This document shows positions 15,598 to 24,721 of a stretch of 64,000 nt of DNA, piece by piece. The DNA is from an uncultured Eubacteriales bacterium (GTDB lineage: Bacteria > Bacillota > Clostridia > Lachnospirales > Lachnospiraceae). Made by a program: the position numbers and the translations under genes. Location: NCBI GenBank assembly GCA_900314565.1, contig OMVU01000019.1, positions 1-64,000 of the forward strand, given 5' to 3'. Every line of letters begins with the position of its first letter. Positions within the stretch are counted from its first letter, which is position 1. The notes beneath the pieces were generated by a model. That model saw only the letters and a program-made list of their open reading frames with translations, made no database searches and had not been told where the DNA came from.

Positions 15598-16962
15598 TCA
15601 GTCTACCAGGCACTCGTCAAGCTGGCGCTCGATTTCCTTGCGGTTCATATTCTGTCCGATAAAGACAAGCTTCTGCATGCGGTCACCATACTTCGGATCC
15701 CACATCTCACGGACCTGAGGATACTTCTCGAGGACACGTTCGATGGAAGCCCGGTCCGCTGAGGCGAGGAAGCGTCCGCTCTGCATTTCCTGGATCAGGC
15801 GTCCCGCCTGTTCAAAAATGTAAGACATATCCGGCTCTTCCCGATACCAGATCATGCCCTTGCAGCGAATGATCGATCTGGGCCACTTCTGTGCAAGATT
15901 GATAAGTTTTGTGCGGTCGAACGGACGGCGGCGGAAATAAACAAAAGATCCGATGCCATACTCTTCGATCTGATAGGATGCATCCGCATTGTGATGGTGA
16001 TGGTGGTGATGATGTCCATGACCATGACGCTCCTCATGCCCGTTATCGTCATCATCGTCATCATGGTGATGATGCTCATCCTCATCGTCGTCATCACGGT
16101 GGTGATGATGGTGCTCATCCTCATCATCGTCATCATCGTCGTCATCGTGGTGATGGTGATGATGCTCATCCTCGTCATCGTCATCGTCGTCATCATGGTG
16201 ATGGTGATGATGTTCATCCTCGTCATCGTCATCATCCCCATGCTGGATCGCTTCGATCCAACCTGCAGATTCCATGGATTTGTCAAGGTCAAAGCGGTTC
16301 GTATTCAGCACATCGCTGATACTGACTTTCGCATAGTTCGCCTCGATGATGACCGCCTTTGTCTGAAGGCTTCGAATGATCGCCTTCAGCTCGCCGAGAT
16401 CATACTCGCTGACCATATCGACCTTATTCATGAGGACCGTGTTACAGAATTCAAGCTGCTGGATCAGAAGGTTTTCAATATCTTCCTCCTCATAGCTCTC
16501 TTTCGTAAGGCTGCGTCCGTCCTCGAACTCATCATGCATACGGGCACAGTCGACGACTGCTATGATGTTGTCGAGCATCATCGGAATGCCGTTCTCCGTG
16601 CTCTCCTCGCAGATGTCCGCGATCGTCTGCGCGATCGGAATCGGCTCACAGATACCGGATGCCTCGATGATAATATAATCGAAATCGCCGGTCTTCGCGA
16701 GATCTCCGAGCTGTGCGGCCAGATCATCTCTCAGTGTGCAGCAGATGCAGCCGTTCGTGAGCGGGACCAGGTTGCTGTTCTCCTGTGTCACAACGCCGCC
16801 CTTTGCGATCAGATCCGCATCTACGTTGACTTCGCCGATATCGTTGACGATCACGGCTGCGCGGATCCCTTCGTCATTGCTCAGGATATGGTTCAGCAGA
16901 GTTGTCTTGCCTGCGCCGAGATACCCCGTGATCAGGGCAATTTTAACAGGTTTTCTTGTCAT
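15598..16962 (-). CDS. COG0523 (CobW-family) metal GTPase with Asp/His tract
   Basis: The 454-residue G3E GTPase starts at the ATG at 16962 (AAAGGAG upstream); the ORF extension to 17112 runs into a repeat element. It has Walker A GYLGAGKT (13-20), the metal-binding C72-x-C74-C75 motif, NKVD (179-182) and a C-terminal CobW domain (about 332-440). Between the GTPase and C-terminal domains, residues 241-324 alternate Asp/Glu runs and His runs. The family delivers metals (zinc, cobalt, nickel or iron) to enzymes; the His tract points to zinc, nickel or cobalt. It is monocistronic and no cobalamin or urease genes are nearby, so the client is unknown. Confidence 0.9.
   Translation of the reverse strand: MTRKPVKIALITGYLGAGKTTLLNHILSNDEGIRAAVIVNDIGEVNVDADLIAKGGVVTQENSNLVPLTNGCICCTLRDDLAAQLGDLAKTGDFDYIIIEASGICEPIPIAQTIADICEESTENGIPMMLDNIIAVVDCARMHDEFEDGRSLTKESYEEEDIENLLIQQLEFCNTVLMNKVDMVSEYDLGELKAIIRSLQTKAVIIEANYAKVSISDVLNTNRFDLDKSMESAGWIEAIQHGDDDDDEDEHHHHHHDDDDDDDEDEHHHHHHDDDDDDDDEDEHHHHHRDDDDEDEHHHHDDDDDDNGHEERHGHGHHHHHHHHNADASYQIEEYGIGSFVYFRRRPFDRTKLINLAQKWPRSIIRCKGMIWYREEPDMSYIFEQAGRLIQEMQSGRFLASADRASIERVLEKYPQVREMWDPKYGDRMQKLVFIGQNMNRKEIERQLDECLVD
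15991..16242 (-). repeat. Coding Asp/His repeat tract
   Basis: In the COG0523 gene this 252-base stretch encodes residues 241-324: blocks of DDDDDDDEDE followed by HHHHHH, repeated about four times with variable block length, ending in a GHGHHHHHHHH-type cluster. The near-repetitive GAT/CAT codons are prone to slippage and the length is likely to vary among strains. Confidence 0.9.
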
Positions 16963-17019
16963 GAGTAAAACTCCTTTCTTATGTGGACCGCAGAAAAATC
17001 TGCAGTGAAAAGCTGTTTT

Positions 17020-17152
17020 ACTAAAACTTCCCGCATCTATGCTCTTCGTGCGCAGCGGAAGGCGCTTACGCGCCGCGCACGTCACGGCAAGAACGCCGAG
17101 GCGTTCTTGCATTCCGGCCGCCGCAAAACTAATGCATGTGGGAAGTATTAGT
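17020..17152. mobile_element. Palindromic element with ACTAAAACTTCCC ends
   Basis: Ends ACTAAAACTTCCCGCAT (17020-17036) and ATGTGGGAAGTATTAGT (17136-17152) are inverted copies. The interior holds GC-rich hairpins, including GGCGCTTACGCGCC and the C hairpin AAGAACGCCGAGGCGTTCTT. The same ends bound the element at 53617-53828. There is no coding capacity. It lies between the COG0523 start codon and its presumed promoter, so it would be in the 5' untranslated RNA. Confidence 0.7.
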
Positions 17153-17180
17153 GATCTATACTTTCCGGAATTGCCTTATC

Positions 17181-17209
17181 TATTTTCTCACGATTTTTAC
17201 ACTTGTCAA
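17181..17209 (-). promoter_or_regulatory. Possible promoter of the COG0523 gene
   Basis: TTGACA (17204-17209, minus strand) with AAAATA 17 bases away (17181-17186). The -10 is weak. No clear metal-regulator operator was recognised. The rest of 17210-17320 shows nothing notable. Confidence 0.4.
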
Positions 17210-17324
17210 GTCTATCCTTCTGCCAAACTTCTCCTGGGTGTGGATCAGACTTCTTTGGCAAAGCAAAGACTTCCGATGAAGCGAGCGGACGCTCGGGACC
17301 GGTATGATCTCAGAGCAAGCAGGA

Positions 17325-17344
17325 AGGCTGCCTTCCGGCAGCCT
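17325..17344 (-). terminator. Possible terminator after the HAAS gene
   Basis: AGGCTGCC-GGAA-GGCAGCCT on the minus strand is a perfect 8-pair hairpin 7 bases past the stop codon, followed only by TTCCTGCTTG, so it is a weak call. Confidence 0.5.
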
Positions 17345-17350
17345 CTTCCC

Positions 17351-17824
17351 TTACTTTTTCTTTTCCTTTTTTCCCTTCCTCACAAATGACAGCCTGACTC
17401 CTTCGATGACCGGCATGCTCATGCGCACGACCATCACCAAAAGCGCAAGGGCTGCTCCCGTAAAGACTAACGCTGTATTGCTTGTGACCCCTGTCACGAT
17501 AAGGAGCGTTCCGACAGTAACAAGAACTGCGGAGAGGATCATCATAAATCGGATGATTCTCCAGGCTGTCTGTGCCGGAATCCTTCCGCGTTTTCCTGCG
17601 GACTTTCTCCTCTGCCTGTAATAGGAGTCCGCCACCTCATCCGGGGATCCCAGTTCCCTGAGGACCGCGCGGGCGTCCCTGCTCACAGGTTTCTCCCCGT
17701 CCGTATATTCGGTCAGCATCTCGTAGATTGCTCCCCGAAGTTTCTTTTCTGCCTGCCTTCTTCTGCTCACCGGCAGCTGACGAACGACATCGTCAACATA
17801 CTGGTCGATTATTTTCCTGACCAC
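17351..17824 (-). CDS. HAAS-domain membrane protein paired with PadR
   Basis: The protein has an N-terminal helical domain (about 1-75; IDQYVDDVVRQLPVSRRRQA and LRELGSPDEVADSYYRQ) like the HAAS/DUF1700 domain, then two membrane segments (about 90-135) and a basic tail. I prefer the GTG at 17824, with GGAGGGG 6 bases upstream, giving about 157 residues; a GTG at 17839 is the alternative. HAAS proteins are usually encoded next to a PadR regulator and are thought to transmit signals or form membrane partners, as here. The specific function is unknown. Confidence 0.75.
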   Translation of the reverse strand: MVRKIIDQYVDDVVRQLPVSRRRQAEKKLRGAIYEMLTEYTDGEKPVSRDARAVLRELGSPDEVADSYYRQRRKSAGKRGRIPAQTAWRIIRFMMILSAVLVTVGTLLIVTGVTSNTALVFTGAALALLVMVVRMSMPVIEGVRLSFVRKGKKEKKK

Positions 17825-17842
17825 TCTCAACCCCTCCACGAC

Positions 17843-18169
17843 CTACATCATCCGATCGACGGCTTCCGCCATCTTCTTCCACTGATTTTTCAGGTCTCCC
17901 CTGACCTGTTTTCCTTTCTCAGTGATGACATAATATTTTCTCGGTTTGGATGTACTCGTGTCCCATCGATTATCGAGGAGACCCTGGGAAGAAAGCCTGC
18001 GCAGCAGAGGGTACAGAGTATTGGCCTCAACAGGAACACCTTTCAAAGCCAGTTTCTCTACCAGATTGTATCCGTAAACCGGCTCGTCAAGGCATAAGAG
18101 CACAACAAGGACAATTGTCCCCCTGCGCATCTCCATAGCCAGAGAAGCTTCGACAGTCTCCCTCCCCAT
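17843..18169 (-). CDS. PadR-family transcription regulator
   Basis: The 108-residue repressor has the PadR winged helix: GTIVLVVLLCLDEPVYGYNL, PVEANTLYPLLRRLSSQGLL and RKYYVITEKGK, with a short C-terminal dimerisation helix. GGGGAG precedes the ATG at 18169 by 8 bases. It is co-transcribed with the HAAS gene (few bases between). Its promoter region holds two ATGTGT/ACACAT palindromes, which fit PadR operators, so autoregulation is likely. Confidence 0.9.
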   Translation of the reverse strand: MGRETVEASLAMEMRRGTIVLVVLLCLDEPVYGYNLVEKLALKGVPVEANTLYPLLRRLSSQGLLDNRWDTSTSKPRKYYVITEKGKQVRGDLKNQWKKMAEAVDRMM

Positions 18170-18344
18170 TATTAATTCTCCCCATCATATGACAAGTACA
18201 CTCCCCAGTGCACTGGTACTGCCCGGATCCCTGACAAAGGCCCTTCCCCCGCACGGGTCCTTCATTCCCGAACGGGTCCTCTGTCAGTGTATCGAAGACC
18301 TGCTCACTGCCCTTTCAGGTATTGAATTTCAGGTCTGAAATACC

Positions 18345-18434
18345 ATGTGTTACACATTAACCATTAAGAGTTAAACAATGTGTGAATATTATTAACACAA
18401 AATTTATTATAATGTGTATAACACATCATGTCAA
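18345..18434 (-). promoter_or_regulatory. PadR promoter with two operator-like palindromes
   Basis: On the minus strand TTGACA (18429-18434), 17 bases, TATAAT (18406-18411): a full-consensus promoter. Its spacer is filled by the palindrome ATGTGTTATACACAT (18412-18426). A second palindrome, ATGTGTTACACAT (18345-18357), lies about 45 bases downstream of the predicted start. PadR proteins bind ATGT-N-ACAT type sites. A GC-rich leader (18170-18340) with repeated CCCGTTCGGG and CCCGTGCGGG stems follows before the start codon. Confidence 0.75.
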
Positions 18435-18436
18435 TG

Positions 18437-18480
18437 AACAAAAAAAGACATCCGTGCGTATTTTATGCACAGATGTCTTT
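18437..18480 (-). terminator. Terminator after the GH13 gene
   Basis: On the minus strand AAAGACATCTGTGC pairs with GCACGGATGTCTTT and is followed by TTTTTTG, just after the GH13 stop codon. Confidence 0.88.
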
Positions 18481-18486
18481 AGTGAT

Positions 18487-20601
18487 TCATGTACTTGTTT
18501 TCCCGGAATGCTTCAGCACGACCGCCTCATACGGTCTGAGATCAAGCGTCAGGATCCCGCCTGTCACGAGTCTCTTTGTCCGCTCAACTGAGAACCCGTC
18601 GCGGTCCGTCACCAGAATTTCTTCCATCTCTGTGTTGACGGTCTGCGTGATGCCGGTCTCCCATACCGGCACTTCGATCGGTATCGGATCTTCCCCGGAG
18701 TTGACTGCAATGACGAACTGCTCCTTATCCGTGAATCTTCCGTAGGAAATGAAATGATATCCCACGCCCAGGCTCTTGATCGATCCCTCCCGGAAAGCCT
18801 CGGAGCTTTTATGCAGACGGATCGCCTCCCTGTAAAAGGCAAGCAACTCCTGATCTTCCGCTCCCCACGGATACGTTCTCCGGTTATCCGGATCCGTAAA
18901 TCCTACAACACCGGCCTCATCCCCGTAATACAGGGTCGGCGCGCCGATGAACGTCATCTGGATCACGACCGCAGACCGCAGCACTGCAGGGACCACATTG
19001 ACGCCGGCTGCAAAAGAGCCGAGCTGTGCGACCCTTCCGACCATGTGATTGGTCCTGGTCAAGAACCGCGAATGATCATGATTATCCAGTTCGTTCATCG
19101 CGGAAAGAAGCGATGCCCCCATAAAACCGGCCATATGGTACCGCATCGCGCTTGCAAAGACTTCTCCGTTGCCGAGAAGATCCTCTCTGAACTCGTCGCT
19201 GTGCTTCTCCATACCGGTAAGGAACCAGGATACAGGCTCCATAAAGGCGTCATAATTCATGACGGTATCCCACTCGTCCCCGCGAAGCCAGGACGTCGCG
19301 TCCCCGTAATGCTCCGCCAGTATGATCGCGTCCGGATTTACCGATTTGACCTCTTTCCGGAACTGTTTCCAGAAATTATGGTTATATTCCTGCGAATGTC
19401 CGAGATCCGCGGCTACATCGAGACGCCACCCGTCGACGGAGTAGGGAGGCGATACCCATTTCTTTCCAATCTCCATGATATAGTTGAAAAGCTCCGGGCT
19501 GTCCTCATAATTCAGTTTCGGAAGCGTGGTATGGCCCCACCAGCCGTCATAGAACTCATTGTAAGGCCATGCATGCTCATTGTTGAATTTAAAGAAGCTG
19601 TGATACGGGCTGTTCGCATCCACATACGCACCCTTTTCATACCCCGGCTGATCCTCATAGATCCGTTCCCGGTCCAGCCACTTGTTAAAGGATCCGCAGT
19701 GGTTGAAGACACCGTCGAGAATGATCTTCATCCCCCGTCTGTGGATCTCCCGACAGAGCGCCGCAAAAAGCTCGTCGGAGGCTTTCAGATTTGCGGGATC
19801 TGTCACACGTTTAATATACTTTGTCGCATGTCTGTTATTCTTGTCGTCCCAGCTTAAGAGCGCCCCGCCGTCCTTTACGATCTTTCCAAAATGCGGATCC
19901 ACATGATCGTAATCCTGAATATCGTACTTGTGATTGGACGGAGAGACAAAAATAGGATTCAGGTACAGGACCTCCACGCCCAGATCCTGCAGATAGTCGA
20001 GCTTCTGCCGGATCCCTTCCAGATCGCCGCCGTAAAAATTCCGCACATCCATCGCCTCGGGAGGTGTGTTCCAGTCCGTGACCTTGTGCGCATATTCATT
20101 CAGGTACACATACTCCCTGGTCTGCACATCGCCTGACGTATCTCCGTTGCAGAAGCGGTCCGTATAGATCTGATACATGACCGCTCCGTGTGACCATTTC
20201 GGCGTCGAAAATCCCGGGACGATGCGAAAACAGTTCCGGTCGGCGAGGTCCCTGGTAATCCCCATTTTGTTGTAGTAACATGCAGAAGCTTCGACCTGAA
20301 GCTCAAAATAATAGTAAATCGTCTCTGTTCCGACAGGGATCACAATCTCATAGAAATCAAATCCCCCTTTGGACTCTGCCCTATGCATCGCCATGCGCTG
20401 GGATCCGCTGATAAAATAGGCGGCGTCGACATTGTTCTTCATCGTCCGGAGCCGGATCGTGACGTCATCACCCGGTTTCGGCTCCGCGGGACTTCTGTAG
20501 AACTTGCTCTCGTCGCTGAAAACCGCCCTTTTTCTGAAGATTGGACGCATCAGAGATACATATCTCATCCGTTCATATTCTTCTGACCCTTCTCTGGCCA
20601 T
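18487..20601 (-). CDS. GH13 alpha-glucan hydrolase (neopullulanase/cyclomaltodextrinase type)
   Basis: The 704-residue protein has an N-terminal beta-rich domain (about 25-130) resembling CBM34, then a GH13 barrel. Catalytic residues from the chosen start are D395 (DGWRLDVA), E430 (LAEHYGDA) and D509 (NHDHSR); region I is DGVFNH, and YLNPIF precedes SPSNHKYDIQDY, typical of the neopullulanase/maltogenic amylase subfamily. No signal peptide, so it acts on imported maltodextrins. Start is the ATG at 20601 with AAGGAG 7 bases upstream; TTG at 20607 is an alternative. The gene begins just after the ftsH stop and is probably read through from it. Confidence 0.93.
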   Translation of the reverse strand: MAREGSEEYERMRYVSLMRPIFRKRAVFSDESKFYRSPAEPKPGDDVTIRLRTMKNNVDAAYFISGSQRMAMHRAESKGGFDFYEIVIPVGTETIYYYFELQVEASACYYNKMGITRDLADRNCFRIVPGFSTPKWSHGAVMYQIYTDRFCNGDTSGDVQTREYVYLNEYAHKVTDWNTPPEAMDVRNFYGGDLEGIRQKLDYLQDLGVEVLYLNPIFVSPSNHKYDIQDYDHVDPHFGKIVKDGGALLSWDDKNNRHATKYIKRVTDPANLKASDELFAALCREIHRRGMKIILDGVFNHCGSFNKWLDRERIYEDQPGYEKGAYVDANSPYHSFFKFNNEHAWPYNEFYDGWWGHTTLPKLNYEDSPELFNYIMEIGKKWVSPPYSVDGWRLDVAADLGHSQEYNHNFWKQFRKEVKSVNPDAIILAEHYGDATSWLRGDEWDTVMNYDAFMEPVSWFLTGMEKHSDEFREDLLGNGEVFASAMRYHMAGFMGASLLSAMNELDNHDHSRFLTRTNHMVGRVAQLGSFAAGVNVVPAVLRSAVVIQMTFIGAPTLYYGDEAGVVGFTDPDNRRTYPWGAEDQELLAFYREAIRLHKSSEAFREGSIKSLGVGYHFISYGRFTDKEQFVIAVNSGEDPIPIEVPVWETGITQTVNTEMEEILVTDRDGFSVERTKRLVTGGILTLDLRPYEAVVLKHSGKTST

Positions 20602-20603
20602 AC

Positions 20604-22430
20604 TCAAACTCCTTGCTGTTCAAATAGTGCTTCAAATTCTTCTCTGCTGATCTTTTCTTTTTCAAGGAGAAGCGCCGCAGATGCGTCGAGCACCTCTCTG
20701 TGCTCAAGAATGATCTTCTTCGCGCGTGCATAGCACTGATCGATGATCGTCTTCACCTCTTCGTCGATCCCGTCCGCGGTCTTCTCGCCGTATCCCCTGG
20801 TCTTTTCATAATCGCGTCCGATAAAGACCTCACCGGAATCGTCATCATAGGCGACAAGACCCATTCTGGAAGACATTCCGTACTTTGTGACCATGGATCT
20901 CGCAAGCTCTGTCGCCTGCTTGATATCCTGGGAAGCACCTGTCGTTATATCATCAAAAATAATCTCCTCGGCAATTCTTCCGCCGAGATCCACCATAATA
21001 CTCTCGAGCATTTTACCGCGGGTGTTGAAAAGATCGTCCCGCTCCGGGAGAGGCATCGTATAGCCTGCCGCTCCCATCCCCGTAGGAATGATCGACACGG
21101 AGTAGACCGGTCCGACGTTCGGAAGTACATGGAACAGGATCGCATGCCCCGACTCATGATAGGCAGTGATCTCCTTGTCCTTTCTGGACATGACTTTGCT
21201 CCGCTTTTCGGCACCGATGCCCACTTTGATGAACGCCCTCCTGATATCCTCCTGGATAATATAGGGACGGTTCGCGGCCGCCGCGTAGATTGCCGCCTCA
21301 TTCATGAGGTTCTCGAGATCTGCTCCCGAAAAACCGGCCGTCGTCTGGGCGATCTGCCTGAGGTCAACATCATCCCCGATTGGCTTGTTCCTGACATGTA
21401 CTTTGAGGATCTCCTCCCTTCCGCGCACATCGGGCATTCCCACACCGACCTTGCGGTCGAAGCGTCCCGGTCTTAAGATTGCCGGATCCAGGATATCCAC
21501 ACGGTTCGTGGCGGCGAGGACAATGATCCCTTCATTTACGCCGAAACCGTCCATCTCGACAAGCAGCTGGTTGAGCGTCTGCTCACGTTCATCGTGACCG
21601 CCCCCGAGGCCTGCGCCTCTCCTTCGGGCGACCGCGTCGATCTCATCAATGAAAACGATGCAGGGATGATTCTTCTTCGCATCCTCAAAAAGATCACGGA
21701 CACGGGAGGCGCCGACACCGACGAACATCTCGACGAAATCCGAGCCGGAAATCGAGAAGAACGGCACACCTGCCTCTCCCGCAACAGCTTTTGCGATCAG
21801 GGTCTTGCCCGTTCCGGGAGGCCCTACAAGCAGGACACCTTTCGGAATGCGGGCTCCGAGAGCAGTATATTTTGCAGGGTCTCTCAGGAAATCGACAATT
21901 TCCTCCAGATCCTGCTTCTCCTCCTCAAGACCTGCGACATCCTTGAATGTAACTTTCGTATCAGACGGTGAGGACATTCTGGCACGGCTCTTTCCGAAAT
22001 TCATCATCTGCGCGTTCGTCCCGCCGTTCTGACGGTTGATCATCGCAAAGAAGAAAATGAAGATCGCCGCCGTCGCCAGGATCATTAGAGCCGAATTGAT
22101 GAACGATTTATCCTGCGGTATGTCATCGACAACGACATTTACATTGCCGTAGGACTCCCGAAGGAGCGTATCCACCTGTGCTATATCGGTAACGTACAGC
22201 TGGTAGGTATCGCCCTCCTTCATCTCGATGATCACCTTGCCCGCCGTGCCGGATGCATTGGGCTTTAAGAGCACTTCCTCGACTTTGCTCTGATTGAGGG
22301 CGTCAACGAACTGCCTGTACGTAAAGGAGTCCGTACTCCGGATACGTCCTGCAAAATAATAGTACCCGGTCACCATAAAGGCGATGACCAAAAGGTAAAT
22401 TAGGATTGATCTGGATGGTCTTTGTGTCAC
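20604..22430 (-). CDS. ftsH: ATP-dependent membrane metalloprotease FtsH
   Basis: The 608-residue AAA+ protease degrades misfolded and regulatory membrane and cytosolic proteins. It has two membrane segments (about 9-27 and 111-131) around a short extracytoplasmic domain, Walker A GPPGTGKT (203-210), IDEID (261-265), the second region of homology near 305-325 and zinc-binding H425-E426-S-G-H429. GTG start at 22430 with AGGAGG 4 bases upstream, overlapping the hpt stop codon. The tilS-hpt-ftsH order is the classic Firmicutes arrangement. Confidence 0.97.
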   Translation of the reverse strand: MTQRPSRSILIYLLVIAFMVTGYYYFAGRIRSTDSFTYRQFVDALNQSKVEEVLLKPNASGTAGKVIIEMKEGDTYQLYVTDIAQVDTLLRESYGNVNVVVDDIPQDKSFINSALMILATAAIFIFFFAMINRQNGGTNAQMMNFGKSRARMSSPSDTKVTFKDVAGLEEEKQDLEEIVDFLRDPAKYTALGARIPKGVLLVGPPGTGKTLIAKAVAGEAGVPFFSISGSDFVEMFVGVGASRVRDLFEDAKKNHPCIVFIDEIDAVARRRGAGLGGGHDEREQTLNQLLVEMDGFGVNEGIIVLAATNRVDILDPAILRPGRFDRKVGVGMPDVRGREEILKVHVRNKPIGDDVDLRQIAQTTAGFSGADLENLMNEAAIYAAAANRPYIIQEDIRRAFIKVGIGAEKRSKVMSRKDKEITAYHESGHAILFHVLPNVGPVYSVSIIPTGMGAAGYTMPLPERDDLFNTRGKMLESIMVDLGGRIAEEIIFDDITTGASQDIKQATELARSMVTKYGMSSRMGLVAYDDDSGEVFIGRDYEKTRGYGEKTADGIDEEVKTIIDQCYARAKKIILEHREVLDASAALLLEKEKISREEFEALFEQQGV

Positions 22431-22969
22431 TGTTCCTCCTCTGACAGAACGACCTCGCCGATATAGGGCAGGTTTCTGTATTTCTGCTTATAATCCATTC
22501 CGCAGCCGATCACAAAGCGGTCCTCAATATTGAACCCGGTGTAATCGACATGCACATCCCGCACTCTGCGCTCCGGCTTGTCGAGCAGCGTGCAGAGCCT
22601 GACCGATGCAGGCTTGCGGCCCCTGATAATATCCATAAGATAATACAGCGTGCGGCCCGAATCAATGATATCCTCAACGATCAGGACATCTTTTCCCTCG
22701 AGCGGCTCATCGAGATCCTTGACGATCTTCACGATACCGGATGATTTCGTATCGTCGCCATAGCTTGAGACAGACATGAAGTCAAGCGTGACCGGGACAT
22801 CTTCTGAGATCCTCTTTGAAAGAGCCGTCATAAAATATACCCCGCCCTTCAGCACACAGATCATGTGCACTGTTTTTCCCGCATAGTCTCTGCTGATTTG
22901 TTCACCGATTTCACGTGTGCGCTTTTCAATTTCGCTCTCCGGGATCATTATTTTGATTGATTCTTTCAT
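22427..22969 (-). CDS. hpt: Hypoxanthine phosphoribosyltransferase
   Basis: The 180-residue purine salvage enzyme converts hypoxanthine (and often guanine) with PRPP to the nucleotide. The PRPP-binding motif is DVLIVEDIIDSGRTL, and LKGGVYFMTAL and VIGCGMDYKQKYRNLPYIG are typical. The ATG at 22969 has GAGGAG upstream; an in-frame start at 22990 is less likely. It sits between tilS and ftsH and overlaps ftsH by four bases. Confidence 0.96.
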   Translation of the reverse strand: MKESIKIMIPESEIEKRTREIGEQISRDYAGKTVHMICVLKGGVYFMTALSKRISEDVPVTLDFMSVSSYGDDTKSSGIVKIVKDLDEPLEGKDVLIVEDIIDSGRTLYYLMDIIRGRKPASVRLCTLLDKPERRVRDVHVDYTGFNIEDRFVIGCGMDYKQKYRNLPYIGEVVLSEEEQ

Positions 22970-22980
22970 GCTGTCTCCTC

Positions 22981-24459
22981 TCAAAAACAAGTTGTCATGA
23001 ACTCCGCGGAAATCTTCAGGATAGTCTTCGTCTCTTCATCCACCCTGCAGGATTCCCCTGATCGGAGCCCGGGTGCCCAGAGCACCTCCGATCCTGCACA
23101 GATCAGCGGAATCTCATCCCTCCTCATGCGGGGAACCTTCCGGTCGATCAGGAAATCCGAGAATTTCTTTCTGTTCCCGGACGGACTGATCACGATATAA
23201 TCCCCCTGCTTTCTTCTCCGGATTTCGAGAATTCTTTTTATTTTATCATAATCGAACCATTTCGTATACATATTTTGCGGAATCGGCTCTCCGCGATTAG
23301 GCTCAAGTACGCAGCGAAAACAGATCTCACGGTCATATGTCATACCCGGGATCTCGAGAAGAACCGGGACATCGTTGCCTTTCTTCTCCCCGTCTTTATC
23401 TGTCTTCTGAGATGCGTGACCGGCACAGGCGCTCTCAGTCTTTTCATTTTCCGGAAGCTTCCTGATGAGGATCCCTTCCCCGACCCGCCGGGCTTCCATA
23501 TTATAAGGAAGACAGATCCTCTTCCCCTCCTTTCGCCCGTAAAGTCCCAGGATCGCCGTCACATGCCTGCGGTCAATATCTGAAAGACTTCCGGCTACCT
23601 GTCCGGCGATTTCCCGCACAGTGAGTTCCCTGAGAATTTCAGATTCTTTCTCGAAGAGCGCATCGGAAATGAGGACCTCACCGGGCAGATCCGAATTCCC
23701 GGCAGCACAGGGCTCTATTGTGCGGTCAGTATAGCCGGAAATGCACCTCCCGGTCTCTGCCGTCAGGAAATCCGCAATTTTCGCGGAAGTCTCCGAAAGG
23801 CCTGCAAGATGATCTACCGTCCTGACATTTACGAACCCGGTAAACATCGGCAGTATGTCATTCCTTATCCGGTTTCTCGAATAGGAGACGTCCCCGTTCG
23901 AGCTGTCCTCCACAAAGGGATATCCGTTCTCCTTAAGAAAGCGGTCAATTTCATCGCGGGTCACCCCGAGAAGCGGACGGATATAAGGTCCCCGGACAGG
24001 GCGAAGACTTGAGAGTCCCCCGATCCCGCTGCCGCGGGCCATGTTGAAAAGAACTGTCTCCGCGACATCATTCTTATGGTGGGCAAGCGCGATTTTCTGC
24101 GCGCCCCTTCCCGAGCATTCTTCCTCTAAGACCCGGCGGCGCAGAAGACGTCCGGCTTCCTCAAGGCTAAGGCCCCGTTCCGCGGCAAGCTCCGGGACGG
24201 ATGCCCGAACGATTCGAATCGGTATCCCGTACTTTCGGCAGAGCGCATCCGCGAACTCTTCGTCGCGGAGAGCCTCTTCTCCGCGGATCCCGTGATTGAC
24301 GTGGACCGCGGTAAATGAGAAGCCCATTTCCGGGCCGAGCCTTTCAAGCACATGGAACAGGCAGACGGAATCACGGCCGCCGGAAAGACCGAGGATGAGC
24401 CGGTCTCCGGGGTCGATCATATGTTTTTCAGTTATAAATTTTCTGACTTTTCTGAGCAT
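22981..24459 (-). CDS. tilS: tRNA(Ile)-lysidine synthase
   Basis: The 492-residue enzyme joins lysine to C34 of tRNA-Ile(CAU), changing its codon reading from AUG to AUA. The PP-loop signature is SGGRDS (26-31). HVNHGIRGEEALRDEEF and LAHHKNDVAETVLFNMARGSG are family hallmarks, as is the C-terminal substrate-binding domain (about 390-480; SPSGNRKKFSDFLIDRKVPR). A low-similarity insertion near 335-365 (Lys/Glu-rich) is unusual but probably a linker. Confidence 0.95.
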   Translation of the reverse strand: MLRKVRKFITEKHMIDPGDRLILGLSGGRDSVCLFHVLERLGPEMGFSFTAVHVNHGIRGEEALRDEEFADALCRKYGIPIRIVRASVPELAAERGLSLEEAGRLLRRRVLEEECSGRGAQKIALAHHKNDVAETVLFNMARGSGIGGLSSLRPVRGPYIRPLLGVTRDEIDRFLKENGYPFVEDSSNGDVSYSRNRIRNDILPMFTGFVNVRTVDHLAGLSETSAKIADFLTAETGRCISGYTDRTIEPCAAGNSDLPGEVLISDALFEKESEILRELTVREIAGQVAGSLSDIDRRHVTAILGLYGRKEGKRICLPYNMEARRVGEGILIRKLPENEKTESACAGHASQKTDKDGEKKGNDVPVLLEIPGMTYDREICFRCVLEPNRGEPIPQNMYTKWFDYDKIKRILEIRRRKQGDYIVISPSGNRKKFSDFLIDRKVPRMRRDEIPLICAGSEVLWAPGLRSGESCRVDEETKTILKISAEFMTTCF

Positions 24460-24499
24460 ATCGTATTCTTTCAGGGTGGCCTGTTACTGTCCTGCTGAG

Positions 24500-24652
24500 A
24501 CGGGCAGGATATTGATCTATCCCCCGCTTGCAGAAGCGTGGGGCTTCTCCACGCTTTTATTCTTCATCGCGAGATTGTACTCACGATGAAGGCGAGTTTC
24601 ACTTTGCGCGCGTATCTCATGTCTGAAGACACGAGTATTGCGCGATGAAGAT
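24500..24652. repeat. Hairpins and repeat A between tilS and divIC
   Basis: The 262-base gap contains CCCCGCTTGCAGAAGCG and GTGGGGCTTCTCCACGC hairpins (about 24520-24556), a stem TTCATCGCGA..CACGATGAA, and a copy of repeat A at 24597-24652 (TTTCACTTTGCGCGCGTATC, GACACGAGTATTGCGC). In spore-forming relatives spoIIE lies in this position; no trace of it was found here. Confidence 0.6.
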
Positions 24653-24721
24653 ACGGGATACTGCACACAGCTATGATCATGACGCGTCCCGTCCGCGCTC
24701 CGGCGGAACTGCGCGCTTACT

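Noticed and set aside
15909..16968. Plus-strand ORFs (136 and 325 residues) antisense to the COG0523 gene
   Set aside because: Their His, Met and Val-rich runs are only the complement of the GAT/CAT repeat; no start signal.
18754..19857. Plus-strand ORF of 367 residues within the GH13 gene
   Set aside because: Overlaps a GH13 gene with all catalytic motifs; the product is Arg/His-rich and lacks family features.
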